Source: Pyronema omphalodes
Taxonomy: Eukaryota; Ascomycota; Pezizomycetes; Pezizales; Pyronemataceae
Assembly (NCBI GenBank): GCA_024516155.1
Contig: JAJJXM010000048.1
Span: 124,001-188,000, forward strand
DNA: 64,000 nucleotides
Direction of reading: 5' to 3'
Part shown: piece by piece, positions 29,698 through 40,446 of the stretch
How the letters are laid out: every line of letters begins with the position of its first letter
Position numbering within the stretch: the stretch's first letter is position 1
The notes under the pieces: model-generated
Databases searched by the model: none
What the model was told of the DNA's origin: nothing
What the model saw: only the letters and a program-made list of their open reading frames with translations
Position numbers and translations under genes: made by a program

Positions 29698-29758
29698 TGT
29701 GCCTTTTAGGCCTCGGTCAGCGTATGATTCAATAAATAAATAGATAAATAAATAAATA
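29698..29758 (+). mobile_element. SINE 3'-tail fragment (copy B)
   Basis: The segment reads tgtgc, then ttttaggcctcg, then gtatgattcaataaat, and ends in an (ATAA)n tail. The same order of blocks ends the tRNA-like element on the minus strand at 56350-56700 and occurs again on the minus strand at 56986-57040. The bases just upstream (AGTCCTGCATGTGC) also resemble the element's AGTACCAGTGTGC. It is probably a 5'-truncated or decayed copy, as expected of a retroposed element. Confidence 0.55.
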
Positions 29759-30880
29759 CAAAGAGATTTTTTCAAGCAGGTTGATTGATGAGGAAGAAAA
29801 TTTTCGGTTATTGCTGCTTTACTTTGTGCTGAAGCCGAAAAGTATATGGTTCAGCAGAAATTGAGGCATGGCTGTTTTTTTTTTTTTTTTAAAAAAAAAG
29901 AAAGAAGAATCAACGCTTATATCGAATCCCTTACATACCTACAAACCCACCAGATAGTCCAAATTACTAACTCACCAAGCAGTCCAGTCATGCTTCAATA
30001 GCTAGCCTACATAGCTACTTACCTACCCACCTACACCCCAAAGTTCTAACTCTTAAGATCCATTAGAAATCCCCCAATTTCTTTTCTGTATTGCTCTACG
30101 GCCCATAACATATCTCACATCTCCTCCATTATCCATTCTCAGCTACCGGGGGAGAAGGGGAGGGGAGGGGAGGGGGGGGGGGGGGGGGAGGCGGGGTGGA
30201 GGGGTTGACTTGGCTTAGCCGTCTTTTATTTTGGCTCAGTCCTCAGTCGTCTATGTCTATATTCTTGTTTCTTTCGCCTTGTCATGTATGTTTATTTGTA
30301 TATAGGAAACCATGCATCGACTTTCAGTGTCTCATCGCGTATCATGAATGCATCGTATGGCACTATAGATAGATATATCTTAAAACTACATTCACAGTAA
30401 GAGCTTAAAGACTACATACACAGTAACATCTCAAAAACTACATACACATAAATATGCTATGCTTGGTGCTATGTATCGTTCAGATCTAAAAAGTGGTATG
30501 GAGGTTGGTAATATGTCTATACTGCTTAATGATGTTATGAAGGACCGCGGGTATGTCGAGGATAAAGGTATGTGAAGGATAAAGTTATGTAGAGGATAAA
30601 GGTATGTGAAGGACCTCAGTTATGCAGAGTATAAGTAAGGATAAAGGTATGCGGAGGATAAGGATAAAGGTATGCGAAGGACCTCAGTTATGCAGAGTAT
30701 AAGTAATAATAACCGTATGTACGTAGGCATTAATTTATCCTATCAACTATCCGCACACACACAAAGTTCCATGATACAATACATATACATACATACAATG
30801 GGACCGAGGAAGTTAGGTTTACATATCCGTTCAAGTGTCTGAAACGGATATTGTAACTTCCAACTAAAACACCATCATCA

Positions 30881-30980
30881 TATAGCACCAGAGAGCACCA
30901 GAGAGCACCATAAAGCACCAGAGAGCACCATAGAGCACCATAAAGCACCAGAGAGCACCAGAGAGCACCATATAGCACCA
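30881..30980. repeat. Ten-copy decamer array (NNNAGCACCA)
   Basis: Exactly ten tandem decamers, each ending in GCACCA. The first four positions alternate between TATA, GAGA, TAAA and TAGA. An open frame through the array on the minus strand is a by-product. Confidence 0.9.
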
Positions 30981-31549
30981 AGTCCATTCGCCCTACCCAA
31001 TATGTATATGTGCGGGTGATAAAACAATTATTGAAACTCGAAACTACAGTACATGAAAATACTGTCTAGCCAATACCAGCGGCTAGCCAACGGTACCAGT
31101 CTTCTGCCTCTTGTCTTTGGTCTTTGGTCTCCTGTGTTCAGTCTCCTGTCTCTGATGTCTAGTCTCCAGTTTCCGTTCCTCGGTCTCCGATCTTCAGTCT
31201 CCAAACCCCAAACATCAACCCCAACCTCAACGTCATCATCAACGTCATCATCAACCTCAACATCAACATCAATCTCAATCTTGTCATTATTTTTTAAGTT
31301 TTAAACAACTATCTGAAACTACTAAGGAAAAAAGAAAAGAAACTCAGGTATGTTATAATTAAAAAAAAAGCCTTTTTATCGGAATGAAATAGAACAAAGA
31401 AGAAGAAGAAGAAAATAGCTAGAGTACATAAAATTGGTATAAAAGACTTTTTTTTGTTACCAATGAACACCATCTTAAAAATGACCAAACACCATCAAAA
31501 GAACACATCTAGAAAACAAACTCCAAAAAAAACATTACAAATGTCAGTT

Positions 31550-33523
31550 TTAGGATGAAGGGGCGGCAGGAGTAGTAGTAGCAGCAGCAGGCTCAACAGC
31601 CCCAGTAGTTTCAGGTGATGTACTCTTCTTTGCTGCGGCCGCCTTGGCCTTTTCGTTCTTCATCTTTTGCTCCGCCCACTGTCTGACAGTTTCACGGGTT
31701 CGCTCGGCTGCCTCCTTACGGGCCTTTAGTACCGCCTGCGCCTGAGCAGCTCTATCAATTGGGCCCTCCTTAGCGGGGGCACGAATAGTAGCAGTAGATG
31801 CAGCGGGGTCTTTCTTGGGTACGATGGTGGCACATCTAGGGACTCCGGTTGGTTTTGTGGGAGGCTTTGATTTCTCGGCCGATGAGGAGCTGCGTGATGA
31901 TGGCGCTGCAACGACAGGCTTTCCACTTGCTTTCATCTCCTTTCGTTTCTTTTCTTCCTCCTCCATACGTTTCTTACGTTCCTCTTTCTGCGCAGCGATC
32001 TTTCGGGCGAAGACCTCGCCCGGAAGCTCAAAGTTGGCGACTGTGGGTGCCTTGGTAGACTTGGCGGCTGCAGGTGGGGGAGGAATGTTGACGCTGACTG
32101 GGCGAGGTCTGCTGTGGGGGAGAACATTTGATAGGCCTGAGGAACTGGATGATGTTCGCTTGGACGCAGCAGCCGCGACGGATCCAGGGCCAGTGGTTGC
32201 CCGGACGGGTCTCTTGGCTCCATCATCTTTTGTGATCGCGGTCTTTCTGACAGTAGTAGCGGGTCTAGTTACCGGCGGTCTGGTAGAAGTTGCAGAGGGC
32301 TTTGTTGTTGTCGTCATAGGCTTCCTCGTGGTGATTGGCTTAGAGGTTGCAGTAGTCTTCGACGGGATGGTAGTCTAGAGATGCATGTCAGATATCGTGT
32401 GATGCGACGATCAATTCCGTGAGCTGCAGTAAAGTAAAAGTAAAGTAAAGCTTACCTTGCTTCCCGCATCAATCGCTTTCTTTGCCGCGCTCGGGATGGC
32501 CTTCGCTTTGACATCCGCCGGAGCTGGCGCTGCCTGCTTTTTGGGTGAGACGTGCTGGACAAACTTATCGACGGCATCGAGATCGTCATCGTCGCTTCCG
32601 TGCACCTCGGATTCGAATTTGGGAGTCTTTGGGACCGTCGGCGCAGTCTGTGATCCCAAGGGGGTCTGAGGCCGCTCGGGCTCCGCAGAGGGCTCTTCGG
32701 CCGCTTGGTGTTCATCCAAAAGTTGTTGGGCGGCGCTTTCATCATCAGCGATTGACTCCTGATCTTGTTCGGAGGGCTGAGTCTCCTCTTCGTGAGTCTC
32801 CTCCTGCTGGGAGCCAGCGTCAGTCGCAAGTTCCGTCTCAACTTCGGACTCCGCTTCAGAAGCAACTTCATCTTCAACCTCAGCTTCAACTTCGGCTTCA
32901 ATGGAGTGCGCATCCTCATCCTGCTGCTCCTGCTCCTCAGCCTCGGCCTCAACCTCCTCCTCTTCAGCCTCCTCCTCAACCTCCTCATGATGTGCCTCAT
33001 CCTCCTCCACAGGTAGTTCCCCGTCCGCGCGCTCCTCGGCCTGTGCATCATCCGCGCTTTGATCAACGACAGGCTCCGACATCTCAACGTCACTGTCTGC
33101 GACATATTCCTGATCATTCACATCCTTGCTTTCGACTGCGACTGCGACTGCGACCGGGGGTTCCATAACATCGATCATATCCTCGTCTTCATTCTCCTGA
33201 TTTTGTTGCGCCGGGTCATCGATTTCCAGGTCATCCTGGGGATCTTCGATAGCCGCCGCATCTTCAATTTCTCCGGCATCCTCAGTAGTCGCCGCCGCCG
33301 CAGCAGCAGCAGCAGCTGCTGCTGCTGCTGCTGCCTGCTTCTTTTTCTTTCCGCGCTTGTTATTGCGACGCGTCTTGGGTTGCTCGACAACCTCAGTGAC
33401 GTCAGGAATCAGTTCCGTAGCATCAGCAGCAGCATCAGTAGTAGTAGCAGTAGTAGTAGTAATAATATCGCCGCCGCTTTCCGCAGCAGCGGCTGCAGCT
33501 CGGGATCGTGTTACGCGTGCCAT
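31550..33523 (-). CDS. Two-exon acidic, alanine-rich nuclear-type protein of unknown function
   Basis: Exons are 33523-32456 and 32374-31550, joined in phase 0 (donor GTAAGC, branch CTGAC, acceptor TCTAG), giving 630 residues. Residues 1-60 start MARVTRSR and are Thr/Ala-rich. A basic KRGKKKK patch, possibly a nuclear localisation signal, is followed by an Ala homopolymer. Residues about 85-260 are extremely acidic (Glu/Asp/Gln, probably coiled). The second exon has a basic Thr/Pro/Lys-rich segment, then a conserved-looking helix, FELPGEVFARKIAAQKEERKKR, with a charged coiled coil after it, and a second Glu/Lys/Arg helix near the end. The FELPGE helix recalls basic helices in microtubule-associated proteins of the TPX2 type, but I would not assign a function. 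The ATG was chosen because the frame upstream is proline-rich junk. Confidence 0.75.
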
Positions 33524-35121
33524 TGAGAATTTTTCGAGTTCTGTGGTTGTGACGTACGTGGGTGATGAGGTGATGAGGGGATGCACACAGGTAATAGGGG
33601 CTGAGCTGACGGGACTGGGGAAAATGAGCGAGGATATTGACAGGGAAAGAAAAAACATGGGGGGGGGGGGAGGGTGTACCATGCATGTGCCATGTGCCAT
33701 GTTGCATTTTCGGTTTTTTTTTTGTTGGTTGCTATGGCAACGCGTCATCAGTTATCAGACGGGTTTGATATTAACCGGAGCACGTCTTTGGGTGTAATTC
33801 AACTTGAAGTTTATGAGCTACATACCTACGACTACGTACGTACTCCGTTTCATGTATGTGGAGATAAGATAGGCTTATCAACAGTGAATAATTTTTTTCC
33901 CAGTGCTAAAATTTCGCAATCTAAACTAAGCTACATTACCGAAGCTACATATAGGTCGCGTAGGTTGCAGAGGCCGTGTACGAATGTAGCTTCAATGCGC
34001 ACCAACTTCTCACCTACATACACGCCTTTCTTAGCCTGTGCGCACATATTGGATTGTCACTCTTTGAACGTCCTGTACGGCTCTGGACATGAATCACCAG
34101 ATTGTTGTTAACAGAGAAGTTTTCTCAAGTATGTAGTGTTGAATAATTAAAAAAAAAAAAAAAAAAAAAAACAGAAACAGAAACACTATCCTTCACGCAG
34201 AATCACTCAGAAGTTAAAACATCAATCTAGTTCAACCTAGTTCAACCTAGTCAAACCAGTCCAAACCAATCCAAACCATCCTAATTCCAAATTCAAAACA
34301 TAAAAACCTTATAAATAGCAAACAAAAGTTACAACCCTTATATTTGATTATTTATATCCAGATTCCAACCACCACTGTCTCTGGGCTACTATACTTTTAT
34401 CTTTATCTTTGTCTTTATCGACAGTATATCTAACTCTAGTATGTATCTAGCATCTTATATAGATCATATATGTATATCCAAAACATCATATCCCAAAAAA
34501 CGATGTCTGAAAACAACGTAAAAGTCAACCAATTCTCATTTCAAATTTCAACGGCAATCACCTAGATACAATGACCACCTACCTCCTGAGATGATATCAG
34601 ATAACCCCTCCTCCAACCTACAGTCTACAGTCTACAGCCTTCAGTCTTCAGGAGATTCTACGGTCTACCATGATCTACCATGATCCATCATCATCATATC
34701 CCTATGCTATGCTATGCTATCCACCTCCTGAACTTTGAACTTTGAATTCCTATTTATAAAGTTTTCATCTTAATCTGATATGATATGATCTGATCTGGTC
34801 TGATTTTATTGTATCTTGTTTTATTGTATCTTATTGTATCCCGTCCTGATTTTGATTTCAACTTCTTCATTCATTCATGCCATCAATGAATCAATCAAAA
34901 AAAAAATCCTATACACCCGATACACCCCAAGCCAATACACCCCAAGCCAATACACCCCAAGCCATGCAATAAACCAACACTATACCGCTGCTCTGATACG
35001 TCACTACACTGCTACGCCGCCATCTCATTACTCTGCTACCTCAAATTGATCCAATCATTATCCATCACTCGGGTATTCATTATCACTATTTCATCCCCCT
35101 TTCCGCTGGCTCTCCAATACA
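33524..35121. other. Intergenic spacer
   Basis: This holds the promoter/5' side of the acidic-protein gene and the 3' side of the CHY/RING gene. It contains a G-run near 33659-33670, a long A-run at 34149-34170 and short direct repeats such as three ACACCCCAAGCCAAT-like units at 34921-34965. No gene is seen. Confidence 0.6.
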
Positions 35122-37526
35122 CTAAATATGACCCCTAAGATTAATCAACTCCTCCTCCTCCTCATCATCCTCCTCCTCCTCCTCCTCTTCATCCAAATCC
35201 ATATCCAACCCATCATCATCCTCATCCTCATCCTCCATATCCCTCTCACTCAAAAAATCGCTATCATCCTCCTCCTCACTCCCCCATCCATCATCCTGTA
35301 TATCAACCCCCTGTATAGGCCCGGTCGCAACCTGAACCCCAGGACTAATAGCTCTTCCGGCCGAAAATGTTTCTAGGGCGTTGCCGTGTTCTGTTCCGGC
35401 GGCTCGAGGGGGACTGTGAAGGACTGGTATTACTGGGATGGAGCGGACTCTTTCGATTCCGAGGGGACTGGTTGGTAGACTGGGGACTCCACCTACTCCT
35501 GGGACTCCATTCACTGCGTTTACTGCGCTCACCCCATTGGCTCCATTTGCCCCATTAACTGCGCTCACTGCGCCCACTCCGTTCGCTCCGTTCGCTCCGT
35601 TCGCCCCGTTCACGCCATCCCCCGCCGTATCCGTACCCGAAGCCACAACATTCCCCTCAGTATCCACGCCATCCTCCGGTCTCAAAATCTTCAACTGCGA
35701 AGTATTATAACTTCTACAATTCTCACATCTCAGACCCAAAAAATGGAACGGCACATTACTTCTAGCAGTGCAATCATTACAACTAATCAAGCATCTCCAT
35801 CTATCATACGGCGTAGGTAGGGGTTGTGCATCGATTTCCACATCCAGCTGTCGGAATTGACTTTCCATGTTGATGATAGTTCTTGCGCATGTCGGGCATC
35901 TGTAAGAAGTTTTCATGTGTTCGTAATAACATTTATGATGGATGGAATGGCCGCAGGTCATGAAGACTACTGTTTGTGTTGAGGTGAACATGAATTCTCC
36001 ACAGATGGGACAATCGCATTCGGTGCTTCTTTCAATGCATCGATGGGAGCCTTCAAGGGCGATAGACATGCAGACTCCGCATTTCTGATGGGGGGGGGGT
36101 TAGCTGAGGAAATCGAGTGATACTACGTGAGAAAAGGTACCTTGCAGTGGAAAAAGTCTTTGCCTAATCCTTGACCTATTCGGCATATCCCGCAATCGTT
36201 GCAGTGATATATACTTTTATGTGGATCGTCATCCCAGAGTTTACACTGTATGGTGCCATATCATGGTTTTATGTCAGCTTTCCTTTTCCCCCAATAATAT
36301 TCCAGCCCCACCAGCCCCAGCTGCTTCCGAGCCTTGCAGTATGACCTCATCTCCAGGTATTTTTTTTTCTTTTTTCTCCGCCAACGAAATAAAGCCCATA
36401 GCAATGCCATGCCATGCCAAAATATTAAAACACACACAGCCCACGTAACCAGGGTAAAAAAACTAACCTTGTCACAATAATATTTCGCACTCCTTACTCC
36501 ACAGTTCCCACAATCCTGTTTCGCAGGCTGAGGTTTCCCACAATGCATACAAAGCATATTTTTCGTTTCCCTTCTGATCAAAGCATGATCCTCCGCCTCA
36601 TCATGACAAAACCTACAAGTATGCCACCTTTCACAAGTGCTACACTGTAGTCTAACACCTCTCCGATAATGTGAGCAACCCAATTCCTCCTCCTTCCCAC
36701 CTTCCCCAGCTCCTGGTCCGGTGTAATAAGTCTTCCTATCATCCCCTGGTAACAACTTATAAGGATTCGCTTCCCCATCCCCATTTTCTAATGGTGCCAA
36801 TGTGGGACTTGTCGGAGCACTGGAAATTGCTGCTTCGTTCTTGCTGTTTTGTGATGCGGTCCATTTTTCCGTCATAATCGCGTGCATTCGTTGTGCTCTC
36901 TCTCGCTCGGATATATCTACCCGGGATAGCTCGCTGAGCTTTAGACGGAGTTGACGCTGGCCATCGTCTTCGGGGAGACCACTTGTGCGGCGGGGCGTGG
37001 AAACAACTGGTGGGGGTGGGGTATTTTCATGGCCTTCGGGGGGTGCTATAGCGGTGGGTGGTGGAATAGATTGTGGGTTGACCCCATTAGGTTGCGAATG
37101 GCGGTTAGATTCTTCTGGGGGTGATTCGTTATTCGGTTCGGGGGTTGCGATATCCGTAGCGGAAGGTTGTATTGACGTATCTGCGGTGATATTGTTTCTA
37201 TCTTCCGTACGTTCGGTATTTTCGGTAACTGTAGTTCCTGTAGTTCCTGTAGTTCTTCCCTCGGGATTATCGCGGGTCCGAGAAGATTCCGCTCCAGTAG
37301 CCGCACCAGACTGTAAAGCTCCACTACCAGTAGCTGTAACAACATTCTCGATATCTTCATCATCGTCGTCGATAGGTGATTCTAAAGATGAAGCTCCGGC
37401 TCCAGCTCCAGCTCCAGTTCTTGGTGGGGGTGGTCGCTCGGATTGATCGGTTCCTTGGGACCAGCGACGGACACGTTGTGCGCCTGCTCCTAGAGCGGTT
37501 GCGAGGCGGGTTGCGTAGGCTGACAT
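35122..37526 (-). CDS. CHY zinc finger-RING E3 ubiquitin ligase (Pirh2/RCHY1-like)
   Basis: Three exons: 37526-36468, 36245-36141 and 36084-35122, all joined in phase 0, giving 708 residues. Residues 1-270 are low-complexity Ser/Thr/Pro/Gly. From about residue 280 comes the Cys/His-rich CHY domain (CSHYRRGV, HTCRFCHDEAEDH, MLCMHCGK, YYCDKCKLWDDD), then the CTCHY part (YHCNDCGICRIG...DFFHCKKCGVC), then a RING at about 412-455 (CPICGEF...CGHSIHHKCYYEH...CPTC). The order and spacing match RCHY1-type ligases, which recruit an E2 enzyme and ubiquitinate nuclear/cytoplasmic substrates. Both introns fall inside the zinc-binding region and splicing restores its cysteine spacing, which supports the model. 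After the RING there is a Gly-Ala-Asn/Val repeat segment, and the C-terminus is a long Asp/Glu tail. The protein is far longer than the ~260-residue animal enzyme; long N-terminal extensions are common in fungi. Confidence 0.93.
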
Positions 37527-38777
37527 TCTGTTGGTGGGTAGGTAGGTAGGTAGGTGGGTGGGTGGGAGTATCGTGGGTTGCGTTATCCGTGGTCTGAGCT
37601 TGATGGTGATATGTACTCTGACCTAAGGAGGGTTTGTGCGAGGTGCTGCTTAGTTGCTTAGTTGCTTAGTTGCTGCCTTTGCTGCTTTACTAGCTGGATA
37701 GCTCTTCCTCTTCTTCTCCGCGTAGATGTAATCGAATCGTCGGAAGCAGTAGTATAGATTCTCGATGTATATCAACCCTAGATAAACCCCAGTCGGAAGC
37801 TTTCGTGAGAAAAGTTTTGATGTTGGATGCGTCGTTGTGGGTATGTCTGGAGTAGAGAGTTCTCTGGTGTTTGCGGATGCCGGCGGTTGCTTGCTTTGCT
37901 TGGGTCACGAGTGTTGAATGGACATGCCCTGTCTGGCGTTTAAACTAGATTTATGGCGTTGGTGCAAGCAAGCCCGCGGTTCTGACGATCTCTTTGTTAG
38001 ATCTTGCTTCTTTGCCTGTACCTAGGTTCGCTGGGTCTTGGTATTTTGTGGAGAGAGGCTGAAAATAAATACTGTTTTTGGAGCGAAAGAGCGAAAGAGC
38101 GGATAATGAAGTGGGGAGGGAATCGGAGTAGGAAGTAGGGAAATAGAGTAGGAGGTAAGGATTCAGAGGGAAGTAAGGAATAAGAGCGAGAGCAATGTAG
38201 GGAACCAGAGAGAAAGAGGGTACCAGAGGAAGGTAGGCAGAAGCAAAGGCAGAATCAGAATCAGAATCAGCATCAAAAGCCGAAAATGCTCAGTCCAGTC
38301 CGTAAGGCGGAGCGAAAGGCCAAGCAACCGAAGCAACCGGAGCGAAGCGTGTAAAGCGAGCACAAGTTAAAACGGAGCAAATTCCAACTTCCGTAAACTC
38401 TCGTGATAAGCAGCAAATATCAGATCAGTGGCGAAAAAGAAAAACAAAATTCCGACCTCCCTGCCTCCACAAAGGAACCAAATCCCTTTAGCTTTACAGT
38501 ATGTAACTAAAAATCAGAATTCACATACATACATAAGAAAATTAAAAATTAAAAAATGACAACTAAAATCCAAAATGCTAAATTTAATCCATCATTAAAT
38601 AGCCGTTATTTTTTTGTTAAGAAAAAATAAAAAAAAAATCTTTTTCCAAATCGAATAAAATAAAACATCCAACTATTTTTTCCCCAACTTCACTCTCTCT
38701 CTTACAGCTCCCTATAAAACCCCCCCAATCTCGCGATCTCAAGCGCGTAAAGCAGCGACGCGTCCCCCTCTCCAGCC
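37527..38777. promoter_or_regulatory. Divergent intergenic region between CHY/RING gene and DUF1763 gene
   Basis: This 1.25-kb region separates two divergently transcribed genes, so it must contain both promoters. Next to the CHY/RING start there is a GGTA/GGTG tetranucleotide repeat (37532-37565). Next to the DUF1763 start there is an A-rich stretch (38530-38660) and a pyrimidine-rich leader (38670-38720), both typical of fungal promoters. No individual operator can be named. Confidence 0.5.
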
Positions 38778-39215
38778 ATGTCCCTCCCCACGCACCAAAC
38801 CCTCCTTCACAGCTACCGGCACCTCCTCAAAGCGGGACTCTTCGCAGTATCCTACAGCAACCCCTCACGGTTCCAAATCCGTGACAAGCTCCGGGACGCA
38901 TATCGTAACACACCCATAACCCACTACAACGCCCGACGGATCCAGAATACTATTGACTTCTTGTATACTGCGGGAAGATATAAGGGACTGGAACATCGTA
39001 TTGTCAAGAATTTGTGTTTTGTGCATTATCATGATAGGACGAGGAAGAGGAAACGGTATGTGGGGGGAGAGAGGGGGGCCTTTGGAAATGGCGGATAAGG
39101 CTGATCAAGATACAGATTACTAGGAAAAACTCTAGGAATCGAGGATATTACCCATAATGCATACCTGGAAAATCTTGGTTTGCTGAATCAGAGTATGGAT
39201 TTAGATTTACGATGA
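38778..39215 (+). CDS. Two-exon DUF1763-type small fungal protein (LYR-like)
   Basis: Exon 1 is 38778-39055 and exon 2 is 39116-39215 (donor GTATGT, branch GCTGATC, acceptor ATACAG), giving 125 residues. Read as a single exon it would end in a Gly-rich, G-run-encoded tail. Splicing replaces that with a helical C-terminus (NAYLENLGLLNQSMDLDLR), which I judge to be the true end. The N-terminal helix HSYRHLLKAGLFAVSYSNPSRFQIRDKLRDAYR resembles the fungal DUF1763 family and the LYR-type fold found in small mitochondrial assembly factors. The middle contains a Tyr-Lys-Gly-Leu-Glu-His-Arg-Ile motif and a basic HYHDRTRKRKR stretch. A role in mitochondria is inference only. It is convergent with the mitochondrial carrier gene, 1.2 kb away. 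Confidence 0.82.
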
Positions 39216-39441
39216 GTCTTGGGGGTGGCGGGGGTTGTGGTAGTAGTTGTGGTCTGGTAATGGTGGTGGTGGTGGTGGATATGGCCTGGGCGTGGATTGG
39301 GATCAGGATTAAAATGGATATGGATATGGATATGGATATGGATATGGATATGGGTATATATGAACACAGGAAGAAGATTGGAATACTGGAACACAGGAAG
39401 TAAAGTAAAGTAAAAATTCTAAACCCGTAAAATCTCCCATC

Positions 39442-39472
<31 letters not shown>

Positions 39473-40446
39473 GTCATCATCATCATCATTATTCACAAAA
39501 TCACAAATCCATATTCCTTAACCATCTCAGCGAGTACGTCCTCAACTGTTCAACTATTTCCCTTTCCCCTCTTTCTCCTCTTTCTCCTCTTTCTTCTTTC
39601 TCCTCTTTCTTCTTTCTTCTCTTCCTCCTCTTCCTCTCTTTCTTCATTTCTTTTCCTACTACACGAAAACCAAAACCAAAACCCCCAAATCTCCTCCTTC
39701 CATTCATGTAGAAAACAAAAAAAACAAAAAAAAAACAGAACTCATAACTGCCATTAGATTTGCTATCCTGTGTAATTTCTAGTTTCTTATATTTGGTATC
39801 TTTGGTATCTTTGGTATCTCTGTCCATAGTATCTCCTCTCCTCCTTAACCTCTTACTACACCTTAACCTCTTGATATCTCCTTCCATAGTAAATCCATAG
39901 TATCTCCTTGATATCTCCAGCCCAGCCCCCATATCCCCATCCCAGTCATCACTGTATACACATATATGCCCCCCCCCCCCCCCCTTTCCTCAAAAACAGA
40001 AAAGAAAAAACAAAAAAACAAAAACAAAAAAAAAAAGATAGAAGAAAAAAAGAAAAAAAAGTATATAACACAACAAAAAAACGAACACTCCATACGCCTG
40101 CCTAATATCACGCCCACGCCCACGCCCCACGTCCCACGCTTCACACTTTACGCTTTACGTTCGCCGTAAAAAAATCCGAAATCATCTCCTTCTTGCTTCT
40201 TGCTTCTTGCTTCAGTTCCCTATTTCTCATATCTACCACTGCCGCTGCTCCTATCTACCTCTGCCGCTGCTCCCATCTACCATTGCTCCTACTCCCCTTC
40301 GGCTTCGTTCTCTGTATTGTTTACTGTTGATTGTTGATTGTTTACTGTTGTCGAGCCTCCTTATCCGCTGATATTTGATATCCGGCCACTGATATACGGC
40401 CACTGATATCTAGCCTATCGATATCTGGCCCACCCCCACCTCCGGC
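39216..40446. other. Convergent intergenic region rich in simple repeats
   Basis: This lies between the 3' ends of two convergent genes. It holds an ATGGAT hexamer array (39314-39353), a CAT trinucleotide run (39447-39490), long CTTT/CTCTTT pyrimidine tracts (39555-39650), a C16 run (39969-39984) and A-rich sequence after it. Open frames here are repeat artefacts. Confidence 0.65.
39314..39353. repeat. ATGGAT hexamer microsatellite
   Basis: Nearly seven perfect tandem ATGGAT units, 40 bp downstream of a GGT/GGTGGT-rich patch. Confidence 0.9.

Larger units (their letters stand above)
13651..31549. other. 18-kb gene-free spacer with simple repeats
   Basis: Directly after the Ecl1-like gene there are about 600 bases of T-rich sequence that probably include its 3' UTR. 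Beyond that I see no gene. Longer open frames, such as 21763-22128 (+) and 26177-26617 (-, with one hydrophobic stretch), have no recognisable features and could be chance. The stretch holds tandem repeats (14728-14850, 15296-15376, 16635-16665, 30881-30980), G/C runs (20754-20768, 30172-30188), and a fragment resembling a SINE 3' tail at 29698-29758. Between 24.1 and 26.1 kb the repeat content drops and the base composition looks more like old unique sequence. Confidence 0.6.

Noticed and set aside
31815..32378. 187-codon plus-strand open frame
   Set aside because: It is the complement of the second exon of the acidic-protein gene, open because of the biased codon content of that exon.
32411..33748. 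Longer N-terminus of the acidic protein starting upstream of 33523
   Set aside because: The extra residues are proline/phenylalanine-rich, encoded by G-run and promoter-like sequence, and MARVTRSR has a normal start.
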